A stretch of DNA of 6,624 bases from Sulfurimonas sp. (lineage in GTDB: Bacteria > Campylobacterota > Campylobacteria > Campylobacterales > Sulfurimonadaceae): assembly GCA_021157485.1 (NCBI GenBank), contig JAGGWO010000010.1:1-6624 (forward strand), written 5' to 3'. The notes below the pieces were generated by a model, which saw only the letters and a program-made list of their open reading frames with translations, was not told the DNA's origin and ran no database searches. Positions 1 to 5,920 of this stretch are shown one piece after another. A program made the translations under genes and the position numbers. The stretch's first letter is position 1. Every line of letters begins with the position of its first letter.

Positions 1-182
1 CATCATTAAGTCTTTTACAGCAAGCTTATAATCTTGGAATTCCTATAACATTTGCTTCTGATGCTCATAAACCAGAACAAGTGTCGATGTTTAATGATGA
101 AGTGATAAAATTGGCAAGAGATGTAGGCTACACAGAGTGTGCACTCTTTAAAAAAAGAGTAAAAGAGTTTATAAAATTTTAA
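1..182 (+). CDS. hisJ: Histidinol-phosphatase, PHP family (HisJ-type), 3' end only
   Basis: This is the last 59 codons of a gene that enters from the left edge; the first complete codon begins at base 3 and the TAA stop is at 180-182. The visible protein contains ITFASDAHKPEQV followed by a helix and VGYTECALFKKR. In the PHP metallophosphatase family the Asp-His of SDAH supplies C-terminal metal ligands, and the SDAHKPEQVG-like stretch plus a final LFKKR is characteristic of HisJ-type histidinol-phosphate phosphatases. These hydrolyse L-histidinol phosphate to L-histidinol in cytoplasmic histidine biosynthesis. The N-terminal HxH metal motif lies outside the window, so catalytic completeness cannot be judged. 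The gene converges on the globin gene and overlaps it by four bases. Another PHP-domain phosphatase is the main alternative. Confidence 0.83.
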   Translation, partial: SLSLLQQAYNLGIPITFASDAHKPEQVSMFNDEVIKLARDVGYTECALFKKRVKEFIKF

Positions 183-186
183 CTCT
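164..186 (-). terminator. Possible globin-gene terminator (weak hairpin plus T tract)
   Basis: AGAGTT at 164-169 and AACTCT at 181-186 form a 6-bp inverted repeat around an 11-nt loop, spanning the stop codons of both convergent genes. Read on the minus strand, the second arm is followed by TTTTACTCTTTTTTT, a U-rich tract expected for intrinsic termination of the globin transcript. On the plus strand no U-run follows, so hisJ probably does not end here by the same means. Just inside hisJ, ACTCTTT/AAAGAGT (143-149, 154-160) can form a second 7-bp hairpin, but that sequence also encodes the conserved LFKKR. The stem is short and AT-rich. Confidence 0.35.
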
Positions 187-622
187 CTGTATTTACTACC
201 CACATTGAAAAAATATCTAAATAGTCCCAAAATGATTTTATATACTCCTCAGTAACTCCTTCATCTACTAAAGCTTCTAGAAGAGCTGCATAAAGAGCCA
301 ACCATGATTTTCTTCCAGCTTCATCTATACGAAAAGGTGCATGACGTCCAACCATCTGTGAATCTCCACGACTCTGTTTGAAATAATCAGGTCCTCCACA
401 CTCTTGAATCAAAAAATCAAAAGCGTGCTGCTTTGCTTCTGCAAAATCATCTTCATCATGAATCGGAAATAAAAATGCAATATCACTCTTTTGGATTAAT
501 TCATAGTGATCGTATACTAACTTTTTAAATCTCTCTTCACCAACCTCATGTAAAAATCCTGGATGTGGTTTAGTAACTGGAGGTCTAACACCAATTTTTC
601 CATCTGTAATTGTTAACTTCAC
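179..622 (-). CDS. Truncated haemoglobin, group II (trHbO)-like
   Basis: A 147-residue small haem protein, probably cytoplasmic. From about residue 24 it follows the 2-on-2 globin pattern. Tyr40 in LVYDHYELI fits the distal B10 tyrosine. GGPDYF (76-81) is the group II/III E-F turn. His94 in MVGRHAPFRI fits the haem-ligating proximal F8 histidine. Trp107, 13 residues later, fits the G8 tryptophan typical of groups II and III. The overall pattern is closer to Bacillus YjbI-type group II proteins than to Campylobacter Ctb (group III), judged from memory. About 23 extra residues precede helix A. The start is GTG (minus-strand bases 622-620), chosen because TAAAGG lies 7 nt upstream and no in-frame ATG fits. 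Group II globins bind O2 and NO and have been linked to oxygen handling or NO/peroxide detoxification; which applies here is unknown. The gene is divergent from trxA. Confidence 0.87.
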   Translation of the reverse strand: MKLTITDGKIGVRPPVTKPHPGFLHEVGEERFKKLVYDHYELIQKSDIAFLFPIHDEDDFAEAKQHAFDFLIQECGGPDYFKQSRGDSQMVGRHAPFRIDEAGRKSWLALYAALLEALVDEGVTEEYIKSFWDYLDIFSMWVVNTES

Positions 623-629
623 ATTGAAA

Positions 630-635
630 CCTTTA
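630..635 (-). promoter_or_regulatory. Ribosome binding site fixing the GTG start of the globin gene
   Basis: On the minus strand TAAAGG ends 7 nt before the GTG codon at 622-620. An ATG two bases upstream of the GTG (minus bases 624-622) runs directly into TGA and cannot be the start, so the GTG is the only start consistent with this Shine-Dalgarno site. Confidence 0.6.
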
Positions 636-656
636 ATATATATTTAATTTTTTAGA

Positions 657-662
657 ATTATA
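657..662 (-). promoter_or_regulatory. Predicted sigma-70 -10 box of the globin gene
   Basis: A perfect TATAAT on the minus strand lies 34 nt upstream of the globin start codon, implying a leader of about 25-30 nt. It sits inside the 11-nt word ATATGTATAAT, which recurs at the trxA promoter. No convincing -35 hexamer is visible. That is usual for Campylobacterota vegetative promoters, which rely on the -10 box and AT-rich upstream DNA. Confidence 0.55.
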
Positions 663-664
663 CA

Positions 665-677
665 TATAGTTACTATA
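665..677. promoter_or_regulatory. Perfect palindrome in the globin promoter spacer, possible operator
   Basis: TATAGT-T-ACTATA is a perfect 6+1+6 palindrome immediately upstream of the globin -10 box, between it and where a -35 contact would fall. That position suits a repressor. It does not match the TTAAC-N4-GTTAA site of the nitrosative-stress regulator NssR of Campylobacter. AT-rich DNA yields such palindromes by chance, so this is a weak inference. Confidence 0.22.
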
Positions 678-798
678 AGAAGTTTTTAAATATATGTATT
701 AGCAATTTTTCTCTTCCATTTAATCTCATTACTATTAATAAAACACTGAAAATAGATATATAAATTCAGCCTAAAGTTACGTTTAATCATTACATATG

Positions 799-804
799 TA
801 TAAT
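799..804 (+). promoter_or_regulatory. Predicted sigma-70 -10 box of the trxA operon
   Basis: A perfect TATAAT lies 34 nt before the trxA ATG, so transcription would start near 811 with a leader of about 28 nt. It overlaps the 10-bp palindrome TACATATGTA (791-800). The same ATATGTATAAT word and the same distance to the start codon occur at the globin promoter on the other strand. No clear -35 box is present. This is the likely promoter for the whole trxA to dapB run. Confidence 0.6.
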
Positions 805-838
805 ACTTACAACTAATATAAATATAAAGGATTTACTA

Positions 839-1159
839 ATGGGTAAATATATAGAATTAACTGGTGCAGATTTCGAAGCAACTCTAAGTGAAGGTGTATC
901 TCTTGTAGACTTCTGGGCTCCATGGTGTGGACCATGTCGTATGATCGCTCCAATTATTGAAGAGTTAGCTGAAGACTTTGATGGTAAAGCTAAAATCTGT
1001 AAAGTGAACACTGATGAAGAGCAAGACATTGCTGTTAAATTTGGTATCCGTTCTATTCCAACTATCATGTTTTTCAAAAATGGTGAGATGGTAGACCAAG
1101 TTGTTGGAGCGCAATCAAAACAAGCTCTAGCTGACAAAATCGACGCTCTTTTAGCGTAA
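839..1159 (+). CDS. trxA: Thioredoxin 1
   Basis: A complete 106-residue thioredoxin, the usual family length. The redox-active site WCGPC is at residues 29-33 (Cys30 and Cys33) in the canonical FWAPWCGPCRMIAP context. The buried Asp24 and the cis-proline Pro74 (in RSIPTIMFF) are present, as is the C-terminal NGE turn. An additional cysteine, Cys54, lies in the third strand. The protein reduces disulfides of cytoplasmic clients such as ribonucleotide reductase, peroxiredoxins and methionine sulfoxide reductase, and is itself recycled by the thioredoxin reductase encoded two genes downstream. The ATG start is supported by AAAGGA at 826-831, 8 nt upstream, and by the promoter at 799-804. It is the first gene of a probable four-gene operon. 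Confidence 0.97.
   Translation: MGKYIELTGADFEATLSEGVSLVDFWAPWCGPCRMIAPIIEELAEDFDGKAKICKVNTDEEQDIAVKFGIRSIPTIMFFKNGEMVDQVVGAQSKQALADKIDALLA
1143..1157 (+). repeat. Small inverted repeat at the trxA stop codon
   Basis: ACGCT (1143-1147) and AGCGT (1153-1157) form a perfect 5-bp stem with a 5-nt loop, ending on the first base of the trxA stop codon and touching the AAGG of the next gene. There is no T-run after it, so it is not an intrinsic terminator. It might protect the trxA 3' end or damp translation of the downstream gene. The stem is short and may be a by-product of coding sequence. Confidence 0.25.
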
Positions 1160-1161
1160 GG
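1157..1161 (+). promoter_or_regulatory. Weak, distant ribosome binding site for the TTG-started gene after trxA
   Basis: TAAGG overlaps the trxA stop codon and is the only Shine-Dalgarno-like sequence before the TTG at 1174. The spacing is 12 nt, longer than the 7-9 nt at the other genes here. Together with the TTG start this suggests much lower translation of the middle gene than of trxA or trxB. Confidence 0.4.
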
Positions 1162-1173
1162 TTTAACAACACT

Positions 1174-1665
1174 TTGGAAAAGAAAAAGAGAGGCAAAAGC
1201 CTCCTTTCTCTCTCCACACTTTTAGCTTCGTTTTTTGGTGCGACTATGATAGCTCTCGCCTTTGCTTACTTCAACTACAAATTTTCAGAGTACAAATTCA
1301 TTGACTTTAAAGAGTGGATATTTTATGAAAAAAGTGATATTTTCATCCCAAAAGCAGACAAATATATAGTAGTTTTTTACTCTTCAAGAGAAAAAGGAAC
1401 TATGAATAAATTAGCTAATACAAATCTTAATATCCCTATTCTTGCTATTGACTACTACAATAAAGTAAGGCCAAATAGCAAAACAACAACCTTTTTAAGA
1501 AGCGGAACAAAGAATTCCCTCTCTTTTATTCAGAGGTTTAATATTTATGAATCCCCCTCTATTTTTTTTATAAAGAAACACAAAGAGTCTCTTTATAAAC
1601 AAGATAGTATGATACGTAAACTAGATAATTTAGATAAATTATCAAAAGAAATCAATAACTTATAA
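1174..1665 (+). CDS. Membrane-anchored thioredoxin-fold-like protein lacking CXXC, function unknown
   Basis: I do not recognise this 163-residue protein as a named family. The N-terminus is KKKRGK followed by one hydrophobic helix (about residues 10-33), so it is probably an N-in membrane anchor with residues 34-163 in the periplasm. The soluble part resembles a thioredoxin domain. [13 protein letters not shown] (65-77) lines up with LVDFWAPWCGPCRM of TrxA, with EKGT where CGPC should be. [17 protein letters not shown] (122-138) lines up with FGIRSIPTIMFFKNGE, with Pro128 at the cis-proline position. There is no cysteine anywhere, so thiol-disulfide chemistry is excluded. The start is TTG; an internal ATG at codon 25 would destroy the anchor. 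The gene lies 14 nt after trxA and 14 nt before trxB, so it is very likely co-transcribed. A chaperone-like, binding or scaffolding role is possible. The fold assignment is by eye. Confidence 0.72.
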   Translation: MEKKKRGKSLLSLSTLLASFFGATMIALAFAYFNYKFSEYKFIDFKEWIFYEKSDIFIPKADKYIVVFYSSREKGTMNKLANTNLNIPILAIDYYNKVRPNSKTTTFLRSGTKNSLSFIQRFNIYESPSIFFIKKHKESLYKQDSMIRKLDNLDKLSKEINNL

Positions 1666-1679
1666 AAGGAGTTTATTTA

Positions 1680-2621
1680 ATGATTTTAGATTGTGCAATT
1701 ATTGGTGGGGGACCTGCTGGTCTTACTGCTGGACTATACACTACACGTGGTGGTTTAGAAAATGTAACTATGTTTGAAAAAGGTATGCCTGGTGGGCAGA
1801 TTATGAACTCCTCTGAGATAGAAAACTACCCTGGTGTTACAGGTGAAATAACTGGTATGGATCTTATGACTCCATGGCCTGCTCAGTGCCAAAAATTTGG
1901 TCTTAAACATGAGATGGTAAATATCACTCGTGTTACAAAAGATGGAGACATATTTACAATTCATAAAGAAGATGGAACTACTACAGATGCGCACAGTGTT
2001 ATCATTGGTACTGGTTCTTCTCCTCGTCGTGCTGGCTTTGCTGGTGAAGATGAGTTTTTTGGTAAGGGCGTAAGTACATGTGCAACTTGTGATGGCTTTT
2101 TCTATAAAGGAAAAGAGGTTGTAGTTGTAGGTGGTGGAGACACTGCTTTAGAAGAGGCACTTTACTTAGCAAAAATATGTTCAAAAGTTTATCTTGTACA
2201 TAGACGAGACACTTTCCGTTCAGCACCTAACACAGTTGCTAGAATTAAAAGAACTGAAAACATAGAGCTTGTTTTAAACTCAGTACCAGATGAAGTTTAT
2301 GGTGACAACATGGGGGTAACAGGTGTACGAGTAAAAAACAATGATGGTGAACTTCGCGATATAACTGTGCCTGGTATTTTTACTTTTGTTGGAAATGATA
2401 TAAACAATCAAACTCTTATCCAAGAAGATGGTAGTTTTTTATGTGATATGAACGATCAAGGTCAAGTTATAGTTGATATTAGTATGAAAACTTCTATTGC
2501 TGGACTTTATGCAACTGGAGATATGCGTATAGCCGCTCCAAAACAGGTTGTAAGTGCAGCTGGTGACGGTGCTGTTGCAGCACTTCAAGTTATCTCTTAT
2601 GTTGATGAGTTATTAAACTAA
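1680..2621 (+). CDS. trxB: Thioredoxin reductase (NADPH, low-molecular-weight type)
   Basis: A complete 313-residue FAD- and NADPH-dependent flavoenzyme that transfers electrons from NADPH to oxidised thioredoxin in the cytoplasm. Domains in order: FAD-binding Rossmann motif GGGPAG (9-14); PGGQI (37-41); redox-active CATC (Cys134, Cys137) followed by DG; NADPH-binding [10 protein letters not shown] (151-160) with HRRDTFR (174-180) for the 2'-phosphate; and the C-terminal FAD motif ATGD (278-281) leading into the [13 protein letters not shown] helix. All catalytic elements are intact. The ATG is supported by a strong AAAAGGAG (1664-1671) 8 nt upstream. This site overlaps the stop codon of the preceding gene, so TrxB translation looks considerably stronger than that gene's. 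The pairing with trxA in the same operon supports the assignment. Confidence 0.96.
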   Translation: MILDCAIIGGGPAGLTAGLYTTRGGLENVTMFEKGMPGGQIMNSSEIENYPGVTGEITGMDLMTPWPAQCQKFGLKHEMVNITRVTKDGDIFTIHKEDGTTTDAHSVIIGTGSSPRRAGFAGEDEFFGKGVSTCATCDGFFYKGKEVVVVGGGDTALEEALYLAKICSKVYLVHRRDTFRSAPNTVARIKRTENIELVLNSVPDEVYGDNMGVTGVRVKNNDGELRDITVPGIFTFVGNDINNQTLIQEDGSFLCDMNDQGQVIVDISMKTSIAGLYATGDMRIAAPKQVVSAAGDGAVAALQVISYVDELLN

Positions 2622-2664
2622 GATTTGATATCATTCTAAAAAATATTATATAAGGCATATCATT

Positions 2665-3435
2665 ATGATAAGAGTTGGTGTATTTGGTGCAAGTGGAAGA
2701 GTTGGTAAATTACTTTTAGAAGATTTAAAAGATACACCAAACATGAGTGTTAGTAGTGTTTTTGTTCGTAATGAACTTGATTTTTCTATTGATCCCTCTA
2801 TTTTAGTTACTGCTGATATGAAATCATTTTTAAACGCAAGTGATGTGATTATAGATTTTTCATTACCTGATGCTTGTGAATCACTCCTTGAGGCTGCAAT
2901 GACAACTCCAAAGCCTTTAGTAATTGGTACCACTGGTTTAAGTAACCACCAACTAAACCTGCTAAAAAATGCTAGTGAAATTATGCCTATTCTTTATGCT
3001 ACAAACATGTCTCTTGGTGTGGCTCTTTTAAACAAACTTGTATATCAAGCTTCGGCTGCTTTAGAAGACTTTGACATCGAAATCGTAGAAATGCACCACA
3101 AACATAAAAAAGATGCTCCTAGCGGTACTGCTCTTACTCTAAGTGAGTCTGCTGCCGCTGGTCGTAACCTAGACATTAATAAAGTTCGTGTAAGTGGTAG
3201 AGATGGTAACATTGGAGAAAGAACAAAAGATGAGATTGCGGTAATGGCACTTCGCGGTGGCGATATAGTTGGTCGTCATACAGTTGGTTTTTACAATGAT
3301 GGTGAATTTATAGAGTTAAACCATACCGCAACTTCAAGAAATACATTTAGCAAAGGTGCTATAAGAGCTGCTGGCTGGCTGGCAAATAAAGAAGCCGGTC
3401 TTTACTCTATCGCTAATTGTTTAGAGTTAAACTAA
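2665..3435 (+). CDS. dapB: 4-hydroxy-tetrahydrodipicolinate reductase
   Basis: A complete 256-residue DapB, close to the usual 250-275. It reduces 4-hydroxy-tetrahydrodipicolinate to tetrahydrodipicolinate with NAD(P)H, in the cytoplasmic pathway to meso-diaminopimelate (peptidoglycan) and lysine. The N-terminal dinucleotide-binding motif is [10 protein letters not shown] (6-15). DFS (64-66) and GTTG (88-91) line the cofactor site. The family signature [15 protein letters not shown] (142-156) carries residues equivalent to the catalytic His159 and Lys163 of E. coli (His144 and Lys148 here). The ATG is preceded by TAAGG at 2651-2655 with a 9-nt gap. The 43-nt distance from trxB contains no obvious terminator, so it is probably read from the trxA promoter, although a local promoter cannot be excluded. 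Confidence 0.96.
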   Translation: MIRVGVFGASGRVGKLLLEDLKDTPNMSVSSVFVRNELDFSIDPSILVTADMKSFLNASDVIIDFSLPDACESLLEAAMTTPKPLVIGTTGLSNHQLNLLKNASEIMPILYATNMSLGVALLNKLVYQASAALEDFDIEIVEMHHKHKKDAPSGTALTLSESAAAGRNLDINKVRVSGRDGNIGERTKDEIAVMALRGGDIVGRHTVGFYNDGEFIELNHTATSRNTFSKGAIRAAGWLANKEAGLYSIANCLELN

Positions 3436-3453
3436 AGAGCCTAAATCTCTTTA
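3433..3453. terminator. Inverted repeat across the convergent dapB and pflA stop codons, possible bidirectional terminator
   Basis: TAAAGAG (3433-3439) and CTCTTTA (3447-3453) are perfect 7-bp arms around a 7-nt loop. The first arm begins with the dapB TAA stop, and the pflA stop codon (TAG, minus strand 3443-3441) lies in the loop. A hairpin shared by two convergent genes is a common termination arrangement, but neither side has a good U-run (GCCCCC on the right, GTTTAACTC on the minus side). Termination would therefore be inefficient or factor-assisted. Confidence 0.35.
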
Positions 3454-5798
3454 GCCCCCTGTGCTAACTTTGCCCAAGCACTTGTGCTATCAGCGTCTAT
3501 TGACTCTTGATAAGCTTTCGTAGCTTCTTCATCTCTCCATAGTTTACTGTACACAGTTCCAAGTAGATATTTTTGTCTTGATCTATCAGATTTACTTAGT
3601 TCTACTGTGTCTAAAGATTTTATAACTTCTAGTGCTTTGTTATAGTTTTGTATATTTGTAAAAGATTGATAAAGAGTAAACTCTACAAATGGACTTTGTG
3701 GATGAGATGAAGATGAAGTTTGAATTTTCATAACTTCACCTCCGTACTCTATTACTATATTATCATCTTTTTTATCACTACCAATACTCATGACAGAAGC
3801 ATATCTATCAAGGTCTTTATAATCAAGCCCATAGACTTTTTGAACATCTACAATAGCAGATATCATCTCTTGGCTTTTCTCTAACCTCTGATAAGTATCA
3901 AATAGATACCTATAAACATCTTTATACTTTGAACTCTTCACATTATCTATTAGTGAAATCAAATCATTTGATGCATCTATTACATCACTATAATTTCCTG
4001 TTGCAAAATCTATTTTTATATATCTATATAGCCATTTCTTTCGCTCATCTAAATCTTTAGATTTTAAATTTTTACCTGCTATTTTACGTGAGAGTTGATA
4101 ATCTCCACCCATCATAGAACACTCATATATTCCGTCATCCCACTTATCTGAAAGTGTAATATTGTAATCATTTGAAATATTTAAAACTTCTTGGCACTCT
4201 TTACTTTTTAAAGCGCTTTTCATAACACCTATAGCTGAATCAGTTACTATTGAGTTTATATCTTTATATATCTCTTCATCAAGAGTTAAAAGCTGATTTT
4301 TAGAGTATAGCACATCACTATACATCTTATTTTCTAAAAGTAATTTTGCTTTCTCATAAATCGCTCTCTCACCAATACTATCATCTTTATACTCTTCAAT
4401 GAGCTTATTGTACTCAGCAATTTTTGCAGTAGTATTTAAATCTGATGTATCAAAAAAGAGTCCATCTTTTGCAGTTTGAACTTCATCTACAAATGTGCCA
4501 TCTTTATAAACTTCAAAATAATTATTTATAGCAGCCAGTGCTTCTTTCTTTTTTGGAGTTTTAGCTAACCATAAAGCTCTATTTTTCAAAAGAATTTCAT
4601 ACTCATCGTTATCTTTATCAAGCTCATCTAAAATAGCCTTAGCAATGGCACTAGCAGTCTCATATTTCATGCCATCTACATACATATTCATCATATCCAT
4701 TGATTTTTTCATATCATTTTTAAAGTAACTAGGTTTTGCTTTGACAATTTGCATTATATACTTTGAAGACTCATCAAGGGAGTAGTTTATTTTTGCAAGG
4801 GCTAGGTGATAGGCTGCAGTAGCTGCTACATCTATATCACGTGTCTCATTAAGTGCTCTTTTATATAATTTCACAGCTTTAGTTGTACCGCCAGAGCCTT
4901 CAAGCATTTCACCTAAATATATATAACCCCACTGCGAATATACTGAATTTTCATGTTCGCTAAAGAGTCTGTCAAAGAAGTAATCAGCATCTGTATTTAA
5001 GCCTATCTTAGAGTAAGCATTGGCAGTTAATGAAAGCACTTCTGGAATATTTTCATCTGAGGAGTACTCTCTTAAGTATATTTTAGCACTTGAAATAACA
5101 TTGTCAAAATCTTTTAGTCTTGCATAGACTTTTATTTTATAATAAGTCATTTCAGCTTTAAAGAGTGTATTTGGATATGATTGAAATATCTCATCAATTA
5201 ACTCAAGACAATACTCATACTTCTCTTCTTTAAAAAACTTTTTAATTTTCAGATAATCTTTGACATCATCAACTTTTTTGATATATACGGGATTTCCTTC
5301 TATATCTAGTCCGCCTACATATGGAAACTTTTCTTTATCAGAGTAGTATGGAAAATTTATTGCTATTTCAGGTCTTGGTTTATTATTTATAAGAGGTAGT
5401 TCATCACTATAGCCTATAATCATCCAGTGCTTAGATATTGCCACTTCTGGTTGATATATAGTCTCATCTTTCGTTAAATCAAAAACTACTGGCATCAATT
5501 TTATTTTATGAAATGGCGTAATAGAAAGAAAAAAAGTTCCTTTTTTCACTAAAGTATCTATCTTAAAAAAATCATTTTGAAGTTTTTGTATAGTTTTTTC
5601 TGGCTGTTTAGAAAAAGCACAAACTATTTTTGTAGTTACAAGAAAGTCATTTTTTATCTCTTGACAGACAAATTTTTCTTTATCTTGTATATGAAGTGTT
5701 GAGAATTTTTGATGATTTTCTTGTGCACTGTTTATCGATATTTCTAATGCAAAAAGAGTGCGTATAGATAGAAGGAGTAAGAGTATCCATTTAAACAA
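3441..5798 (-). CDS. pflA: PflA-type flagellar motor disk protein, periplasmic TPR-like repeat protein
   Basis: A 785-residue secreted protein. A signal peptide (MFKWILLLLLSIRTLFA, cleavage likely after Ala17) is followed by a beta-rich N-terminal region (about 18-150) containing Cys45 and Cys60. From about 180 to the C-terminus there is an alpha-helical solenoid of degenerate tetratricopeptide-like hairpins, for example 183-211, 216-245, 288-318 and 742-772. The last, YLLGTVYSKLWRDEEATKAY, is the most TPR-like. Length, architecture and position directly after nuoN match PflA (paralysed flagellum protein A) as I recall it from Campylobacter jejuni and Helicobacter pylori. There it forms, with PflB, the periplasmic medial disk that positions stator units for high torque. 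The start is TTG at 5798, supported by AAAAGGAG 8 nt upstream. Assignment rests on synteny and architecture; a generic TPR lipoprotein-like scaffold is the alternative. Cys535 and Cys560 could form a second disulfide. Confidence 0.78.
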   Translation of the reverse strand: MFKWILLLLLSIRTLFALEISINSAQENHQKFSTLHIQDKEKFVCQEIKNDFLVTTKIVCAFSKQPEKTIQKLQNDFFKIDTLVKKGTFFLSITPFHKIKLMPVVFDLTKDETIYQPEVAISKHWMIIGYSDELPLINNKPRPEIAINFPYYSDKEKFPYVGGLDIEGNPVYIKKVDDVKDYLKIKKFFKEEKYEYCLELIDEIFQSYPNTLFKAEMTYYKIKVYARLKDFDNVISSAKIYLREYSSDENIPEVLSLTANAYSKIGLNTDADYFFDRLFSEHENSVYSQWGYIYLGEMLEGSGGTTKAVKLYKRALNETRDIDVAATAAYHLALAKINYSLDESSKYIMQIVKAKPSYFKNDMKKSMDMMNMYVDGMKYETASAIAKAILDELDKDNDEYEILLKNRALWLAKTPKKKEALAAINNYFEVYKDGTFVDEVQTAKDGLFFDTSDLNTTAKIAEYNKLIEEYKDDSIGERAIYEKAKLLLENKMYSDVLYSKNQLLTLDEEIYKDINSIVTDSAIGVMKSALKSKECQEVLNISNDYNITLSDKWDDGIYECSMMGGDYQLSRKIAGKNLKSKDLDERKKWLYRYIKIDFATGNYSDVIDASNDLISLIDNVKSSKYKDVYRYLFDTYQRLEKSQEMISAIVDVQKVYGLDYKDLDRYASVMSIGSDKKDDNIVIEYGGEVMKIQTSSSSHPQSPFVEFTLYQSFTNIQNYNKALEVIKSLDTVELSKSDRSRQKYLLGTVYSKLWRDEEATKAYQESIDADSTSAWAKLAQGAKEI

Positions 5799-5806
5799 AT
5801 CCTCTT

Positions 5807-5814
5807 CTCCTTTT
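5807..5814 (-). promoter_or_regulatory. Strong ribosome binding site fixing the TTG start of pflA
   Basis: On the minus strand AAAAGGAG ends 8 nt before the TTG at 5798-5796, and no in-frame ATG or GTG is as well placed. The TTG also gives a complete signal peptide directly from residue 1. A second purine-rich stretch (AGAGGA) lies nearer, but too close to the start. Confidence 0.65.
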
Positions 5815-5822
5815 CAGTGTAT

Positions 5823-5912
5823 TGCTTTATAAAGCATGGTTTATCTATGCGTGAGCTTCCCGATGAGGGAAACAAAGCGTTAGCGTAAGATAAGGGACGA
5901 GTTCCTTATCTG
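5823..5912. repeat. Cluster of inverted repeats between nuoN and pflA, possible REP-like or mRNA-processing element
   Basis: Within the 122-bp gap three separate perfect inverted repeats occur. TGCTTTATAAAGCA is a 14-bp palindrome at 5823-5836. TTCCC/GGGAA (5857-5861, 5867-5871) have a 5-nt loop. AGATAAGG/CCTTATCT (5888-5895, 5904-5911) are extended inward by one wobble and one A-T pair on the plus strand to leave a 4-nt loop. The stretch is noticeably richer in G and C than the other intergenic regions here. None is followed by a U-run in the nuoN direction, so intrinsic termination is not supported. It could be a dispersed palindromic repeat, or a stabilising or processing structure in a nuoN-pflA transcript. 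Confidence 0.5.
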
Positions 5913-5920
5913 TAAAATAA

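Larger units (their letters stand above)
623..838. other. Divergent intergenic region between the globin gene and trxA
   Basis: About 216 bp of very AT-rich DNA containing no gene that I can support. It holds the two outward-facing -10 boxes, both Shine-Dalgarno sites, and the TATAGT-T-ACTATA palindrome. The middle part, roughly 680-785, shows no recognisable element beyond runs of A and T and one degenerate copy of the promoter word (ATATGTATTA at 692-701). Confidence 0.7.

Noticed and set aside
612..617. GTTAAC near the globin start as half of an NssR-type site
   Set aside because: There is no TTAAC-N4-GTTAA arrangement, and the hexamer lies inside the coding sequence.
790..1137. A 115-codon minus-strand reading frame opposite trxA
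   Set aside because: It is antisense to an unmistakable thioredoxin gene, has no recognisable domain, and looks like a mirror of trxA codon structure.
3433..3453. A strong rho-independent terminator after dapB
   Set aside because: The arms are perfect but AT-rich and no U-run follows on either strand, so it is listed only as a weak candidate.
5823..5870. A sigma-54 (GG-N10-GC) flagellar promoter upstream of pflA
   Set aside because: The best GG and GC pairs here are spaced 8 or 9 nt, not 10, and the flanking bases do not match. A TATAAA-like -10 is present only within the 14-bp palindrome, which is too ambiguous to call.
5836..5883. A 15-codon plus-strand reading frame starting ATG GTT TAT in the nuoN-pflA gap
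   Set aside because: No Shine-Dalgarno site precedes it, and it runs through two of the inverted repeats. It is more likely incidental to the hairpin element than a gene.
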